64,000 nucleotides of DNA from Perilla frutescens (taxonomy: Eukaryota; Streptophyta; Magnoliopsida; Lamiales; Lamiaceae): positions 34,460,664 to 34,524,663 of the forward strand of contig BRKX01000006.1 in NCBI GenBank assembly GCA_026008535.1, read 5' to 3'. This document shows positions 11,752 to 24,359 of this stretch, piece after piece. Both the position numbers and the translations under genes were made by a program. Each line of letters opens with the position of its first letter. Position 1 is the stretch's first letter. The notes beneath the pieces are model-generated. The model had not been told where the DNA came from, made no database searches, and worked only from the letters and a program-made list of their open reading frames with translations.

Positions 11752-14700
11752 TGTAACAGCCCGGTCCCGAGATAGGGATTAACGAGTGGGGACAAGGTGT
11801 TATTAAGGGTTAATTGGATAAAACGGAAGATTTATAAGTTGGTTTTACAGTCGAGATATGCTTTTGGGGATTAGACGAGGTTACTCGGATTCACTTTGCT
11901 CGACAGTTAATTAAACGGATAAACGAATACCATTCAGCATAGATGATGATGGTTAATAATACATACAAGCCCATTGATTAGACGAAAGGGAATCATACTC
12001 GACTAGTAGAAATAGAACTTAGTATGCATCTTATACTCAAATGATTATGTCTAGGGAGATTATTCATAGAGTCTTGATAATCATAATAAGACTTAAAATG
12101 GAATTAGCAAGAGTGTATCAGAGTAGCAGATCACATAGTGGAATTTCAAGGAAATATTAGATAATAACAAAATAGTCTTGGCAGCCAACCCACATCCACA
12201 GCCACCAACATCCTCAGCATCTCAACCCGAAAAACATTTGAAAAAGAGGGGCGCATGAGCACTAATGTACTCAGTGGGTTTTAATAAAACACTTTAATAA
12301 ACTTCAAGATATCAAATAATCAAATGACGGTATATGGAGAGCAAAACGCTAAAGCCCTCTCCATATCTACAAAATCTTTTATTTTTCCTCTGGGCCCATC
12401 TTGGCTCAAACCTGATGTCAACTGTACCCTTAGGCATGCCATAGGATAGAAGAGGGGTCACATCAAATATCCGAACAAGTTTGCGAGGGAAAAACCCAGC
12501 AGTGACTCTCTTAAGAGTTCTGAGCTCGTATCCTGCTTAAGTGAAAAGCTAACTTCCTTCCTTTCTTATCCTTGCTAGCAGTACCAAACTTAGAACAATG
12601 TCTAAGGCTAATCCTTTAATACTACATGATCTTGGCTTACAAGGGTTTAATGCTACCCTAACAAGGCAAACCTTAATTCTTAATTCGGCGAGCTTAATAA
12701 GCATAAACATTAAATTACAGGAGAAGAACGCAGACAAGTACGAATCGAAACTAAAGATAAATCTAAACATCTCATGCTAAGCATAAACAATACTTTAGTA
12801 GTTCTATCACTTCCAAACATGCTTGATAGCTCAAGTAAAACATAATATCTTCCTTTCTTCCTTCCTTGTACAGAGATCAATCAGGCTGAGCAAAAATACT
12901 TCATTGGATATCTCATTTGCCCTACATGCTTCTAGAGCTCATTAGCTCAAACTTTAGATGAGTATAGATTTACCCACCTTGATTATGGGACGGAAGATGA
13001 GGCAACAAGCTGGTGGTCTCCTTTAGTATTCCTTCGAGGCTCAATTCCTCCTACAAAAGTCGTATCATCGACTTAGCGGCCTCCTTCGAAGATTTCTAAC
13101 AACATGATATTAAATAATACCCAACTAATATTCTCTTAGCTAGGACTTAACATGGATAGCACGAATTTGACTTAATAAGGGTTCGAGAAAGATTTATTTT
13201 ATTTAAGGAACTTCTCGACTTGATCTCTAAATTTTTAGACGGAAAATAACTTGAATAGCTTATTCGAAATTATTTAAACTTGAATATGGCTTGAGAGTAA
13301 CATGATTTAGAAGACTCGAAAAGATCTGAAAAAAGGGTACGAAAATAGCCGAAAAGAAACGGTGAATCAAAACAACACGGAGAAGGGGGGGCCGTCGCGG
13401 CACACATGGGCGCCGGCGGGCTCCCCCCTACCGCGGGCCCACCTTGCCCCGGCGGGCTAGGCGCGGCCGAGGGGGGTGTCGCGCGGCGGTGCGCTCCGCC
13501 CCCCCCCCCCCCCCCCCCCGCGGGGCTCTTTTTTTCCTTTCTCTCAATCTCTCTCTTCAACTGTGTTCTTCAACTGATTTCTTCGTGTTCGTTCATTCCT
13601 TCGACGAACACGAAGAGCAATTAACCTGGAATTTCTTAAAAACAACGTACTTGAATTTAACATGCAACAACATGCTTTAACTTAACAAGAATTTTTGCAT
13701 TATAACGGCATAAACACGATAATCCTCCTTTAATAATTTGAATAACGACAAAATCGTTAAATGTGCTTGAACGGAATTTAACAGAATAAGCAAGGCTAAT
13801 CTTCTTAGAATAATAATAACGGAAATAGAATGAGAAATATAACATAAACGTTCTTAACTTGGAATTTCAACAGAAATCAAAATACAACTTTTAGACGAAC
13901 AATAATGAAGAACGCAAAGAACGTAAAGAACGGAAAGTAAATGCGGAATTTAAAAGACTGAAAAGAAATGAAATCGAGACCGACGATCAAGAATGGACGG
14001 GGTTAGGTGCGTCGAAGGAATGTGGTTAGCTCGGCGTCTCGTCGAGTCACAACGGCGGCAGAGTCGCCTGCTACGATTTCAACGGTGCCCTTAGCACATT
14101 CCCTCACCGCATCCCTTCCACGCCACTCCGCTCGTCGTCTTGAAGAACACTCACGAAGAACGTTTTTTACTTTGACAGAACCTTCTCGGCTTTCAAAGCT
14201 TTTCACCCTCTCGATTTAGAAGTGAAGTGGATGCAAAATGAGCAAAGAATGCCAAAGGGGTGGTCCCCTATTTATAGGAAAAGCTTTGGCTTCCCTTGGA
14301 AGCCATTGCTTTGCGGGAATACTGCAAAAGCTACCCTGGGTTCGGTTGAAAGCTGCTTTATTCGATGTCGAGGTCCAAATGACTTCAGACACGAAATCTA
14401 AAAGTACCGGGAGACTCATTAGCTCGAACACTGGTGAACCAACTCGATTCATGAAGAAGACGGGGTCGTCAGAAGAAAGACGAGCAAAGATTCCCCTTTT
14501 GGAATTACTTTTTACTATTCACTCAGACTGACAGATTTGGCTCCCGAGCATTCGATTGACCTTAGAATAATAATCTGTGAACGCCAACGGAATCTTTGAG
14601 TCATTTCCTATAAGAGGGGCCTGACAGAACTGAACTCGGATAAACGAGGAGGATTTCGTAAATTTCTCAAAACACGAACGTACGCAAAAGTTACTATTCA

Positions 14701-14984
14701 TTTCCTTTTTGAATACGTTTTCCATCACCGGGAACTCAAATGACCTCAGATTTAAAATCCGAAAACACCGGTGTACTCCTTGAGTTAAAACCTATCTAAA
14801 GAAACCATAATTAGCAAATAGAAAATATAGATTATATTTTCCGAAAAGACAATCTTCACGAAAACTGACTCCTAAAGTCATGACTGACATCCAACCATAG
14901 CTAACCTTACTTAAATTTCTTCTTTAATTAATTAATTAATATTAACAATTCCCTAAATCTTATTCAATAATCTAGGGTATTACA
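11752..14984 (-). repeat. Tekay 3' LTR (3233 bp)
   Basis: On the minus strand it starts TGTAATACCC after the polypurine tract and ends GGGCTGTTACA. It matches 21090-24354. It contains a minus-strand TATA box (14268-14276), a GC-rich stretch with a long C run (about 13382-13525) and an AATTAATT microsatellite near 14925-14938. Several open frames in both strands inside it recur in the other LTR because the DNA is duplicated; I do not regard them as genes. Confidence 0.93.
13382..13525. other. GC-rich tract with long poly-C run in the Tekay LTR
   Basis: An AT-rich LTR is interrupted by about 140 bp of very GC-rich sequence ending in an uninterrupted run of more than 20 C residues before GCGGGGC. 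The other LTR has the equivalent tract at about 22755-22890 with a shorter C run, so the run length has changed since insertion. On the minus (coding) strand it is a G run, which could form a G-quadruplex in the transcript or DNA; this is inference. The proline- and glycine-rich open frames here are by-products of composition. Confidence 0.7.
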
Positions 14985-15000
14985 TCCTACCCCCCTTAAA
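14985..15000 (-). other. Tekay polypurine tract
   Basis: On the minus strand this reads TTTAAGGGGGGTAGGA immediately before the LTR start TGTAATACCC. It is the standard second-strand primer of gypsy elements. Confidence 0.85.
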
Positions 15001-15022
15001 GAAAATTTCATCCTGAAATTTA

Positions 15023-18000
15023 CTAACCATGATAAGCGATATCTGGGTATTTCTTGAGCAGTTCGGATTCAAGCTCCCAAGTTGCTTCCTCTGAATCATC
15101 GTGGTTCCAGATTACTTTTACTAGATCGATCTCCTTATTTCTCAGTTTCTGGATCTTTCGATCCATGATGGCTTTGGGCTTTTCTTCATAGGCTAAGTCC
15201 TCATTCAGGACTATCTCTTCCTTGCTAATCACGTGCTTTGGATTGAACATGTATTTTCGTAACATGGAAACGTGAAAAACATCATGCACGTTACTCAGGT
15301 TGGGTGGTAAGGCCAACCTTTTCTAAGATCTCAAAAGGTCCGATAAATCTGGGCCTTAATTTGCTTCGTTTGCCAAAATGAATTATTCTTTTTGATGGTG
15401 ACAACTTCAAAAACACTTTATCTCCAACATCGAAATTGAGCTCCGTCCTTCTCTCATCCGCATAAGCCTTGTGTCTATCCTGAGCTTCTTTGATGCATTG
15501 ACGAATAAGCTCGATCTTTTGGACAGCTTCCTAGACCATCTCGGGTCCAAGTATCATTCTCTCTCCAACTTCGTCCCAATACAGGGGTGATCTACACTTC
15601 TTTCCGTAAAGGGCTTCACAAGGGGCCATGCCGATCGACGACTGTTTGCTGTTGTTGTAGGCAAATTCTACCAAAGGTAGTAACTCCTCCCAACTGCCTC
15701 CTTGATCGATGACGACTCCTCTAAGCATGTCTTCCAGAATCTGGATAGTCCTTTCAGACTAGCCATCCGTTTGAGGATGGAATGCCGTGCTGAAATTGAG
15801 CTTTGATCACATTGCATCTTGTAGGCTCCTCCAGAATCTTGATGTAAATCTTGAATCACAGTCCGATATAATCGAGACTGGCACTCCGTGCAAATGCATA
15901 ACTTCCTTAACATACAGCTGGCTTAATTGATCTAGCTCGTCCGTCATTTTAACAACAACAAAATGTGTTGATTTAGATAATCGATCAACGATTACCCAGA
16001 TAGCGGTATTCCCCCGCTTAGACTTTGGAAATCCTACGACAAAGTCCATATTGATATGATCCCACTTCCATTCAGGGATTTCCAAGGGTTGAAGCAACCC
16101 AGAAGGTTTTTGATGCAAAGCTTTCACTTGTTGACAGTTTAAACACCTCTCCACGAAGGCGGCTATCTCTCTCTTCATGTTATTCCACCAGAAATTCCTC
16201 TTGAGGTCTTGGTACATCTTGGTGCTTCCGGGATGTGCTGTATATGGTGTGTCATGTGCTTCGCACATGATTTCCTCCTTTAATTCTTCCTTGCATGGCA
16301 TGCAAAGTCTTCCTTTGAATAAGAGCGCATTATCGGCGGCTTCTGTGAAATCTTGCGAGCTATCAGATCGTGCTTCTAGCCTTTTCTTTTCGAGAAACTC
16401 ATCTCCTCTCTGGGCTTCAATTATCCTTTCCTTTATGTCGGGCTGAGCGACTATCATGGCAACTTGAGCTTGAATAGTCTCGGGTGGTGTTAACACCTCA
16501 ATCCTTAACTTCTCGAATTCCTTGCGAAGATCCTCCTTGGCTAGGATGAGTTCTAACTCTACCTTCTCCTTCTTACTTAGGGCATCTGCTACCACATTTA
16601 CCTTACCTGGATGGTAGTGAATCGTGCAGTCATAATCTTTTATGAGTTCTAGCCATCTTCTTTGCCTCATGTTGAGATCCTTTTGCTCGAAGAAATACTT
16701 CAAGCTCTTGTGATCTGAGAAGATTTCACACTTGGCTCCGTAGAGGTAGTGCCTCCAGATCTTCAATGCATGAACGACAGCTGCTAGCTCTAAGTCATGC
16801 GTTGGGTAGTTCTGCTCGTGATTCTTAAGCTGTCTTGAAGCATAAGCAATCACCTTTCCTCTTTGCATTAGTATGCATCCTAATCCTTTCCTCGATGCGT
16901 CTGTGTAAACCACGGAATCTTCATTCTTTCCGGAATGGCTAATACAGGGGTTGTGGTTAGCATCTTTTTCAAAGTTTGAAAACTTTCCTCGCACTCAGGT
17001 GTCCATTTGAACTTAGAATCCTTCTTTAGAAATCGCGTCATAGGCTTTGATATAGTCGAGAATCCTTCGATGAATCTACGATAGTATCCAGCGAATCTTA
17101 GAAAACTTCTTATCTTGTTCACGCTTCTTGGAGACTTCCAGATGCTTACAGCTTCAATCTTGGCTGGATCTACCTTGATTCTTTCTACCGAGACTATATA
17201 ACCTAAATACATAACTTCTTTGAACCAAAACTCACACTTGCTGAACTTAGCATAAAGCCTTTCTCTTCTTAATGTCTCCAGCACCACTCTTAGGTGCTTC
17301 TGATGTTCTTCTTCATCCTTGGAATAGATGAGGATATCATCTATGAAAACTAGAACAAACTTATCTAGATACGGGTGAAAAACTCGGTTCATTAAATCCA
17401 TGAACACTGCTGGAGCGTTGGTCAATCCGAACGGCATTACCACAAACTCATAATGCCCATAGCGAGTTCTAAAAGCGGTTTTAGGGACATCTTCCTTTCG
17501 GATCTTCAACTGATGGTACCCAGATCTTCAGTCTATCTTGGAGAAGACACTTGCTCCCTTGAGCTGATCGAAGAGATCATCTATGCTTGGAAGAGCGTAT
17601 CGATTCTTGATGGTTACCTTATTGAGCTCTCTATAGTCGATGCACATTCTCAATGTACCATCCTTCTTCTTTACGAATAACATTGGAGCTCCCCAAGGCG
17701 ACACACTAGGTTGGATAAAACCTAGGTCTAGTAACTCTTGCAGTTGAACTTTAAGTTCTTGCAACTCTTTAGGCGCCATTCTGTAGGGGGCTTTTGAAAC
17801 TGGGGCGGCTCCTGGTTCCAACTTGATAGCGAACTCTGCCTGCCTATCTGGGGGCAGTTCGGGCAGCTCCTTAGGAAATACGTCGGGGTATTCTCTTACG
17901 ACTGGAACGTCTTCGATGGAAAGCTCTCCTTCCTCCTTCCTTATTAGATTTACTAAAAAGGCTTGGCAGTTCTTCTTCCTCATTATCTTAGTGGCTTTCA

Positions 18001-18409
18001 GGGTGGATATCACCGGGATTTTGGTTCCCAGCCTTGATCCATAGATTTTCACCTCGGGTTTTCCGGGTGGTCGAAATACTATTTCCCTCTCAGGGCAGCT
18101 TATAGAAGCATAAGCTGAGGCTAACCAATCCATTCCTAGGATTATATCGATGTCCTGAATCTTTATCACATAAAGATTTGACTTAAAGTTTTCCCCTTCT
18201 ATGTTCAATTCTAGGTTAGAGCAGACCTTCCTGGACATCATTTTCTTTCCAGAGGGAATACTTATTTCTAGAGCATTCTCGGCATTCTCGGGTTTAATCT
18301 TCAGTTTCTTACAAATAGACTCAGCTATAAACGAATGCGATGCTCTAGTATCGAAGAGAGCTAAAACTGGAGTCTCGAGGAGGGTAATCATACCTGCTAG
18401 ATTACTTGG
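15023..18409 (-). pseudogene. pol: Tekay pol pseudogene (protease, RT, RNase H, integrase, chromodomain)
   Basis: Reading leftwards from 18409: the protease motif is [13 protein letters not shown] near 18350, where the usual DTG is DTR. RT follows with [18 protein letters not shown], a TGA stop in place of Leu at about 17528, and the intact catalytic block [10 protein letters not shown] near 17330. RNase H ([22 protein letters not shown]) is in another frame from about 16990. Integrase has the zinc-binding region ([13 protein letters not shown], then CLNCQQ), the core motifs MDFVVGFP and SDCDSRF, and HPQTDG followed by a TAG. The end carries HVSMLRKY and a chromodomain-like segment (AIMDRKIQKLRN ... 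VIWNHDDSEEATWELES) up to the TAG at 15023. Disabling changes include frameshifts near 16900, 15810 and 15315 and TAGs near 15754 and 15530. Confidence 0.92.
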
Positions 18410-19473
18410 GGCCTTAGCAGCTTGCTGCTGATTGAGAGCATAAGTACGAGCTGGCTGAGGCGGCCTCTGTCCTTGGTTAGATCTTTGATCTCATCCTTCG
18501 TTTGGTCTTGGGTTCATCCCCGGCCTTTGACCCTGAGGTCCTCCTTGCTGCAGCCTTGGCTGATTTTTGGGGAGTTGCTGAAGTAGTTGCGGGTACATGG
18601 GTTGTTGTGGTGTTTGCGATCGTCTGTTATTTCCTTTAGGACACTCTCTCTTGAAGTGCCCCTCCTCACCACAGTTGTAGCACCTAGTTAGATTTGCTCG
18701 GCAGACTCCAGGATGCATTCTTCCGCACCTTTAACACGGCCTAAAACTAGGAGCGTTGCTAGGCTGACTTCGAGGCACCCCTGACTCTCGACTTTGCTAG
18801 TGGGGTTTCTTTTCTCTGTCATCTCTTCTTCCTCCTTCTCACTTTCTTTTCCCTTTCGACTCGCTAGAAGGTTGAGGGGGTTGAATCTTCTCTCGAGGGA
18901 GAATGGCTTCTATGCTCAAGGCTTTGGCTAAGGTTCGAGCATAGGACATGTCTTCTTATCCTGCGAGGGCTATGCCAATCTCGGATCTGAGTCCTATTTT
19001 GAACTTGCGTGCTTTCTTCCCGTCTGTGTCCACTAGATATGGAGCATGCCTTGACAATTGGTTCAATTCTCTATCGTATTCTGACACTGTCTTGTTCACT
19101 TTCTTTAGATTCCAGAACTCCATCTCTTTTACCTCTCGGTAACAATCCATGATGTACTTCTGATACAGATCATGCTTGAAATCTTCCCAACTATAGTCTT
19201 CCCATTGCTCGGGGGTTATGGTCCTTCGAACGGATTCCCACCAGTACTCCGCATCATCCGTCAGCATAAAAAGAGCACAGCTTAACTTCTCTTCTGAACA
19301 GGCTATGAAATCGAAAATTCGTTCTAAGGAGCGAACCCATTTTTCGGCATCCATTGGATCTCCTAAACCATTAAACAATGGAGGAACACACTTTCAGCTC
19401 TTGGTCCGGGGTTTGGGACATGCTCGGGTTTGTTCTCATCTTCATTCTCAGCTTGACGTCTTCGAGGCGGCAT
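18410..19473 (-). pseudogene. gag: Tekay gag pseudogene with CCHC zinc knuckle
   Basis: The start is placed at the ATG at 19473 (MPPRRRQAENEDE), the usual style of a plant chromovirus gag start. A frameshift near 19395 is needed to enter the capsid-like part FNGLGDPMDAEKWVRSLERIF at about 19380. That part continues with WEDFKHDLYQKY and ends with an in-frame TAG near 18956. The nucleocapsid zinc knuckle CYNCGEEGHFKREC lies at about 18682-18641, followed by a Gln/Pro-rich stretch and a TGA at 18491, probably from CGA. Gag and pol appear to belong to one long frame in the ancestor, so the boundary at 18410 is arbitrary. Confidence 0.88.
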
Positions 19474-19778
19474 CCTAAAGAACTAGATATTAGCGTCACT
19501 TGATTGAATTCGCACAAATGGAAGGATGCCTTTGACAAGGTCTTATTAGATAAAATAAGGCGGAAATTTAAACGTTCATCACACATAATGGGAAAATTGC
19601 CTCATTAAGAGGATTTTTGGCATCGATATCATAGAATAAGTTACTGGTTATATCGAGATAGGGCAATCTGTTGGAAAATTCACTGCCACTATTTGAGTTT
19701 AGAAAATTTAAAGCATTAATTACATATTAGATAACTAGGTGTTCTAACGGCAACACCTCCTACACCTCCTTCTATAGC

Positions 19779-20537
19779 TTAATTGTAGGCTGGAGCCTTT
19801 CCTTTCCCCTTATAAGGAGACCCTACTTCCTCCTCGCCTCATTCTTCCGGGTCTTCCTCATCTTCAACTGTCTCCGGCACACTGAACTTGAACGTTCTCA
19901 TGTGGACATTCCCTTCGGGGTACTGATGGGACATACATTGCCCCAGACTCTGAGAAGCGTATGCAGGGGTCCACTGGTTCATTTGAGGAGTGCAAGAAAA
20001 TAGAGACTCGGTGTAGTTCACGACCCGGACATTTGAGGGTCCAGCTCTTGAGGTTCCTTCATGTTGAGGACGGGGTGCTTGGAATCCAGGGGGACTGTTG
20101 AGGGTCGCCCGTTGCATTTCTAGCTCTGCCACGAGAGAGGGCTTCTGCTCGATCACTTACTGCTCGGCTAAAGCCTGCACGTGGCCATATTCCGTCACCC
20201 AACGAGCCATCAAGGCTGAGGAGAACTCCCTCAAATTCCCGATCTCGGCATATGTTACAGGATCACGGGTGATAGTGCTTTGCAAAATGCGGTACATTGT
20301 AGGCCTCCAAGTGGGCGGTGCGTGCTCGCGCATGCGAATGCAGGTCTCCAAGTCAGATACACTCCCAGGCTCTCCTCCGTAGCCATTAGCCCAGGCCCAC
20401 CTCTCTAGGTACCTTGCCGTGAAGGACAGCAATTGCTCATTACCGTCCCAAGTTTCTTGTCTGAACCTTTCAACTCTTTCTTGAACCGGGCGAAAAAGAG
20501 ACACGCTCTTCCTAGTAGTCATACGACGCTTAACCAT
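19779..20537 (-). pseudogene. Unrecognised extra ORF upstream of Tekay gag
   Basis: A sense-strand frame starts at ATG 20537 (MVKRRMTTRKSVS) between the primer-binding site and gag. It runs about 252 codons to a TAA at 19779 with only two internal stops, a TAA at 20157 and a TGA at 19839. The frame is otherwise uninterrupted, which suggests that it once coded for protein. The product would be rich in charged residues and Trp in its first half (RFRQETW, YLERWAWANGYGG, APPTWRPTMYRILQ), then Pro/Ser/Gln-rich, with an acidic run DEEDPEE and a short basic end. I do not recognise a domain. Extra ORFs upstream of gag are known from some plant gypsy elements, notably Ogre; whether this one is common in Tekay I cannot tell. 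Confidence 0.55.
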
Positions 20538-21076
20538 CTAGAAGAGAATAGCTTAATCAGTATAGATTATAAAAGGGAGACCTAAGGTTCTCCTGAGATC
20601 ATACTAATGTCTAGATTTTATCTTGCATGCATAGTTCCTTTTCAAGCAGTTGACGTTTTTATAAGAAAAATTTTGGTGCCCATGGTCTTTTAACATCAAG
20701 TTTACCTTTTTCTTTTGAGTCAAAATTCTTGAGTATAAATGTAAACCTTTTGGGATCGAGAAATCTTTTTCACAAACTTTTCATTCTCAGAGATCGTCTT
20801 ACCCGAATACCTTTTACTTGGAATTTCATTCTCACGGTTTTTCTCTTATCCATAAAATAGGTATGCTTGCTCAAATCTTTTCCTTTTCTATATTCCAAAA
20901 ATCAATATCCAAAATCCAGAATCTCTATACTATCATACCTTAATTTTTGGTTGAGGGTACAAGGGCGATGGCGAGCTGTGGGTTGATGCTTTCACTTATC
21001 AAAGTATAACTTATGCATACATATATACTTAACTCAATTCAAACAAAGAGACAGGCTTACAGTTTTGCAAACCTAT
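20538..21076 (-). other. Tekay untranslated leader
   Basis: About 540 bp between the primer-binding site and the extra ORF. It is AT-rich and has no coherent frame. Together with the extra ORF it makes a leader of about 1.6 kb before gag, which is long for a chromovirus. Confidence 0.6.
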
Positions 21077-21087
21077 CTCTGATACCA
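21077..21087 (-). other. Tekay primer-binding site
   Basis: On the minus strand this is TGGTATCAGAG (followed by ATAGG), two bases after the 5' LTR end at 21090. It matches initiator tRNA-Met. Confidence 0.88.
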
Positions 21088-21089
21088 AC

Positions 21090-24000
21090 TGTACAAGCCC
21101 GGTCCCGAGATAGGGATTAACGAGTGGGGACGGGGTGTTATTAAGGGGTTAATTGGATAAAATGGAAGATTTATAAGTTGGTTTTACAGTCGAGATATGC
21201 TTTTGGGGATTAGACGGGGTTACTCAGATTCACTTTTGCTAGACGGTTAATTAAACGGATAGACGGATACCATTCAGCATAGATGATGATGGTAAATAAT
21301 GCATGCAAGCCCATTGATTGGACGAAAGGGAATCATACTCGAGTAGTAGAAATAGAACTTAGTATGCATCTTATACTCAAATTATTATGTCTGGGGAGAT
21401 TATTCATAGAGTCTTGATAATCATAATAAGACTTAAAACGGAATTAGCAAGAGTGTATCAGAGTAGCAGATCACATAGTGGAATTTCAAGGAAATATTAG
21501 ATAATAACAAAATAGTCTTGGCAGCCAACCCACATCCACAGCCACCAACATCCTCAGCATCTCAACCCGAAAAACATTTGAAAAAGAGGGGCGCATGAGC
21601 ACTAATGTACTCAGTGGGTTTTAATAAAACACTTTAATAAACTTCAAGATATCTAATAATCAAATGACGGTATATGGAGAGCAAAACGCTAAAGCCCTCT
21701 CTATATCCGCAAAATCTTTTCTTTTTCCTCTGGGCCCATCTTGGCTCAAACCTGACGTCAACTGTACCCTTAGGCATGCCATAGGATAGAAGAGGGGTCA
21801 CCTCAAATATCCGAACGAGTTTACGAGGGAAAAACCCAGCAGTGACTCCCTTAAGAGTTCTAAGCTCATATCCTACTTAAGTGAAAAGCTAACTTCCTTC
21901 CTTTCTTATCCTTGCTAGCAGTACCAAACTTAGAACAATGTCTAAGGCTAATCCTTTAATACTACATGATCTTGGCTTACAAGGGTTTAATGCTACCCTA
22001 ACAAGGCAAACCTTAATTCTTAATTCTGCAAGCTTAACAAGCATAAACATTAAATTACAAGAGAAGAACGCAGACAAGTACGAATCGAAACTAAAGATAA
22101 TTCTAAACATCTCATGCTAAGCATAAACAATACTTTAGTAGTTCTATGACTTCCAAACATGCTTGAGCGCTGAAGTAAAACATAGTATCTTCCTTTCTTC
22201 CTTCCTTGTACTGAGATCAATCAGGCTGATCAAAAATACTTCATTGGATATCTCATTTGCCCTACATGCTTTTAGATCTCATTAGCTCAAACTTTAGATG
22301 AGTATAGATTTACCCACCTTGATTATGGGACGGAAGATGCGGCAACGAGCTGGTGGTCTCCTTTAGTATTCTTCCGAGGCTCGATTCCTCCTACAAAAGT
22401 CGAATCATCGACTTAGCGTCCTCCTTCGAAGATTTCTAACAACATGATATTAAATAATACCCTACTAATATTCCCTTAGCTAGGACTTAACATGGATAGC
22501 ACGACTTTTACTTAATAAGGGTTCGAGAAGGATTTATTTTATTTAAGGAACTTCTCGACTTGATCTCTAAATTTTTAGACGGAAAATAACTTGAATAGCT
22601 TATTCGAAATAAATTGAAATTAACTTGGATACCTTACTATAATTTAAACTTGAATATAGCTTGAGAGTAACATGATTTAGAAGATTCGAAAAGATCAGAA
22701 AAAAGCGGTACGGAAATAGCCGAAAAGAAACGGCGAATCAAAACAACACGGAAAATCGGGGGCGCTGCGGCGCACATGGGCTCCGGCGGGGTCCCCCCCG
22801 CCGCGGGGCCACCTTGCCCCGGCGGGCTAGGCACGGCCAAGGGGGGTGTGGTGCGGCGGCACACTCCCCCCCCCCCCCCCCCGCGGGGCTGTTCTTTTCC
22901 TTTCTCTCTCTCTATCTCTCTTCAACTGGGCTTCTTTAACTGTGTTCTTCAACTGAGTTCTTCATGTTCGTTGATTCCTTCGACGAACACGAAGAACAAT
23001 TAACCCGAAATTTCTTAAAAACAACGTACTTGAATTTAACATGTTTTAACTTAAAAAGAATTTTGGCATTATAACGACATAAACACGATAATCCTCCTTT
23101 AATAATTTGAATAACGACAAAATCGTTAAATGTGGCTTGAACGGAATTTAACAGAATAAACGACGCTAATCTTCTTAGAATAATAATAACGGAAGTAGAA
23201 TGAGAAATATAACATAAACGTTATTAACTTGGAATTTCAACAGAAATCGAAATACAACTTTTAGACGAGCAATAATGAAAAACGCGAAGAACGTAAAGAA
23301 CGGAAAGTAAATGTGGAATTTAAAAGATGAAAAAGAAATGGAATCGAGACTGACGATCAAGAATGGACGGGGTTAGGTGCGTCGAAGGAATGTGGTTAGC
23401 TCGGCGTCTCGTCGAGTCGCAACGGCGGCAGAGCCGCTTGCTACGATTTCAACGGCGCCCCTAGGACATTCCGTCACCGCATCCCTTCCACGCCACTCCG
23501 CTCTTCGTCTTGAAGAACACTCACGAAGAACGCTTTTTACTTTAACAGAACCTTCTCGGCTTTCAAAGCTTTTCACCCTCTCGATTTAGAAGTGAAGTGG
23601 ATACAAAATGAGTAAAGAATGCCAAAGGGGTGGTCTCCTATTTATAGGAAAAGCTTTGGCTTCCCTTGGAAGCCATTGCTGTGCGGGAATACTGCAAAAG
23701 CTACCCCGGGTTCGGTTAAAAGCTGCTTTATTCGATGTCGAGGTCCAAATGACTTCAGATATGAAATCTAAAAATATCAGGAGACTCGTTGGCTCGAACA
23801 CTAGTGAACCAACTCAATTCGTGAAGAAGACGGGGTCGTCAGAAGAAAGACGAGCAAAGATTCCCTTTTTGGAATTACTTTTTACTATTCACTCAGACTG
23901 ACAAATTTGGCTCCCAAGCGTTCGATTGACCTCAGAATAACAATCCGTGAACGCCAACGGAATCCTTGAGTCATTTCCCATAAGAGGGGCCTGACAGAAC

Positions 24001-24354
24001 TGAATTCGGATAAACGAGGAGGATTTCGTAAATTTCTCAAAACACGAACGCACGCAAAAGTTACTATTCATTTCCCTTTTGAATACGTTTTCCATCACCG
24101 GGAACTCAAATGACCTCAGATTGAAAATCCGAAAACACTGGTGTACTCCTTTAGTTAAAACCTTTCTAAAGAAATCATAATTGGCAAATATAAAATTTAG
24201 ATTATATTTTCCGAAAAGACGATCTTCACGAAAACTGACTCCTAAAGTCGTGACTGACATCCAACCATAGCTAACCTTACTTAAATTTCTTCTTTAATTA
24301 ATTAATTAATACTAACAATTCCCTACATCTTATTTAAAAATCTGGGGTATTACA
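21090..24354 (-). repeat. Tekay 5' LTR (3265 bp)
   Basis: This is the upstream LTR in element orientation. It carries the promoter TATA box (23638-23646) and a GC-rich tract with a C run near 22865-22883. Compared with the 3' LTR it has small indels, for example additional sequence near 22610-22640 and the absence of a short repeat near 23040. Its left end reads TGTACAAGCCC where the 3' LTR reads TGTAACAGCCC. Confidence 0.93.
23638..23646 (-). promoter_or_regulatory. TATA box in Tekay 5' LTR
   Basis: On the minus strand the motif is TATAAATAG with GGGA-type flanks. It is also present in the 3' LTR at 14268-14276. Transcription would run leftwards into the element. The position, about 710 bp into the LTR, defines a long U3 and a very long R-U5. 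Confidence 0.6.
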
Positions 24355-24359
24355 GAAAT

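Larger units (their letters stand above)
11752..24354 (-). mobile_element. Tekay/Del chromovirus (Ty3/gypsy), minus strand, near-complete but degenerate
   Basis: The 12.6-kb element lies in the SIRE gag with a target duplication gaaat (11747-11751 and 24355-24359). On the minus strand its order is 5' LTR (24354-21090), tRNA-Met primer site, a long leader with an extra ORF, gag, pol with a C-terminal chromodomain, polypurine tract, and 3' LTR (14984-11752). LTRs above 3 kb and the chromodomain are typical of the Tekay/Del lineage. LTR ends are TGTAATACCC and TTACA (3' LTR) or TTGTACA (5' LTR). The two LTRs are similar over their length with scattered differences and small indels. Stops and frameshifts disable gag and pol. 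Confidence 0.93.

Noticed and set aside
13270..13680. Proline/glycine-rich open frames on both strands
   Set aside because: They lie in the GC-rich, poly-C part of the Tekay LTR and follow from composition; the other LTR has a changed frame.
14003..14531. Open frames of 67-97 codons on both strands, recurring at 23373-23901
   Set aside because: They recur only because the LTR is duplicated. Differences between the copies do not show a coding pattern and no domain is recognisable.
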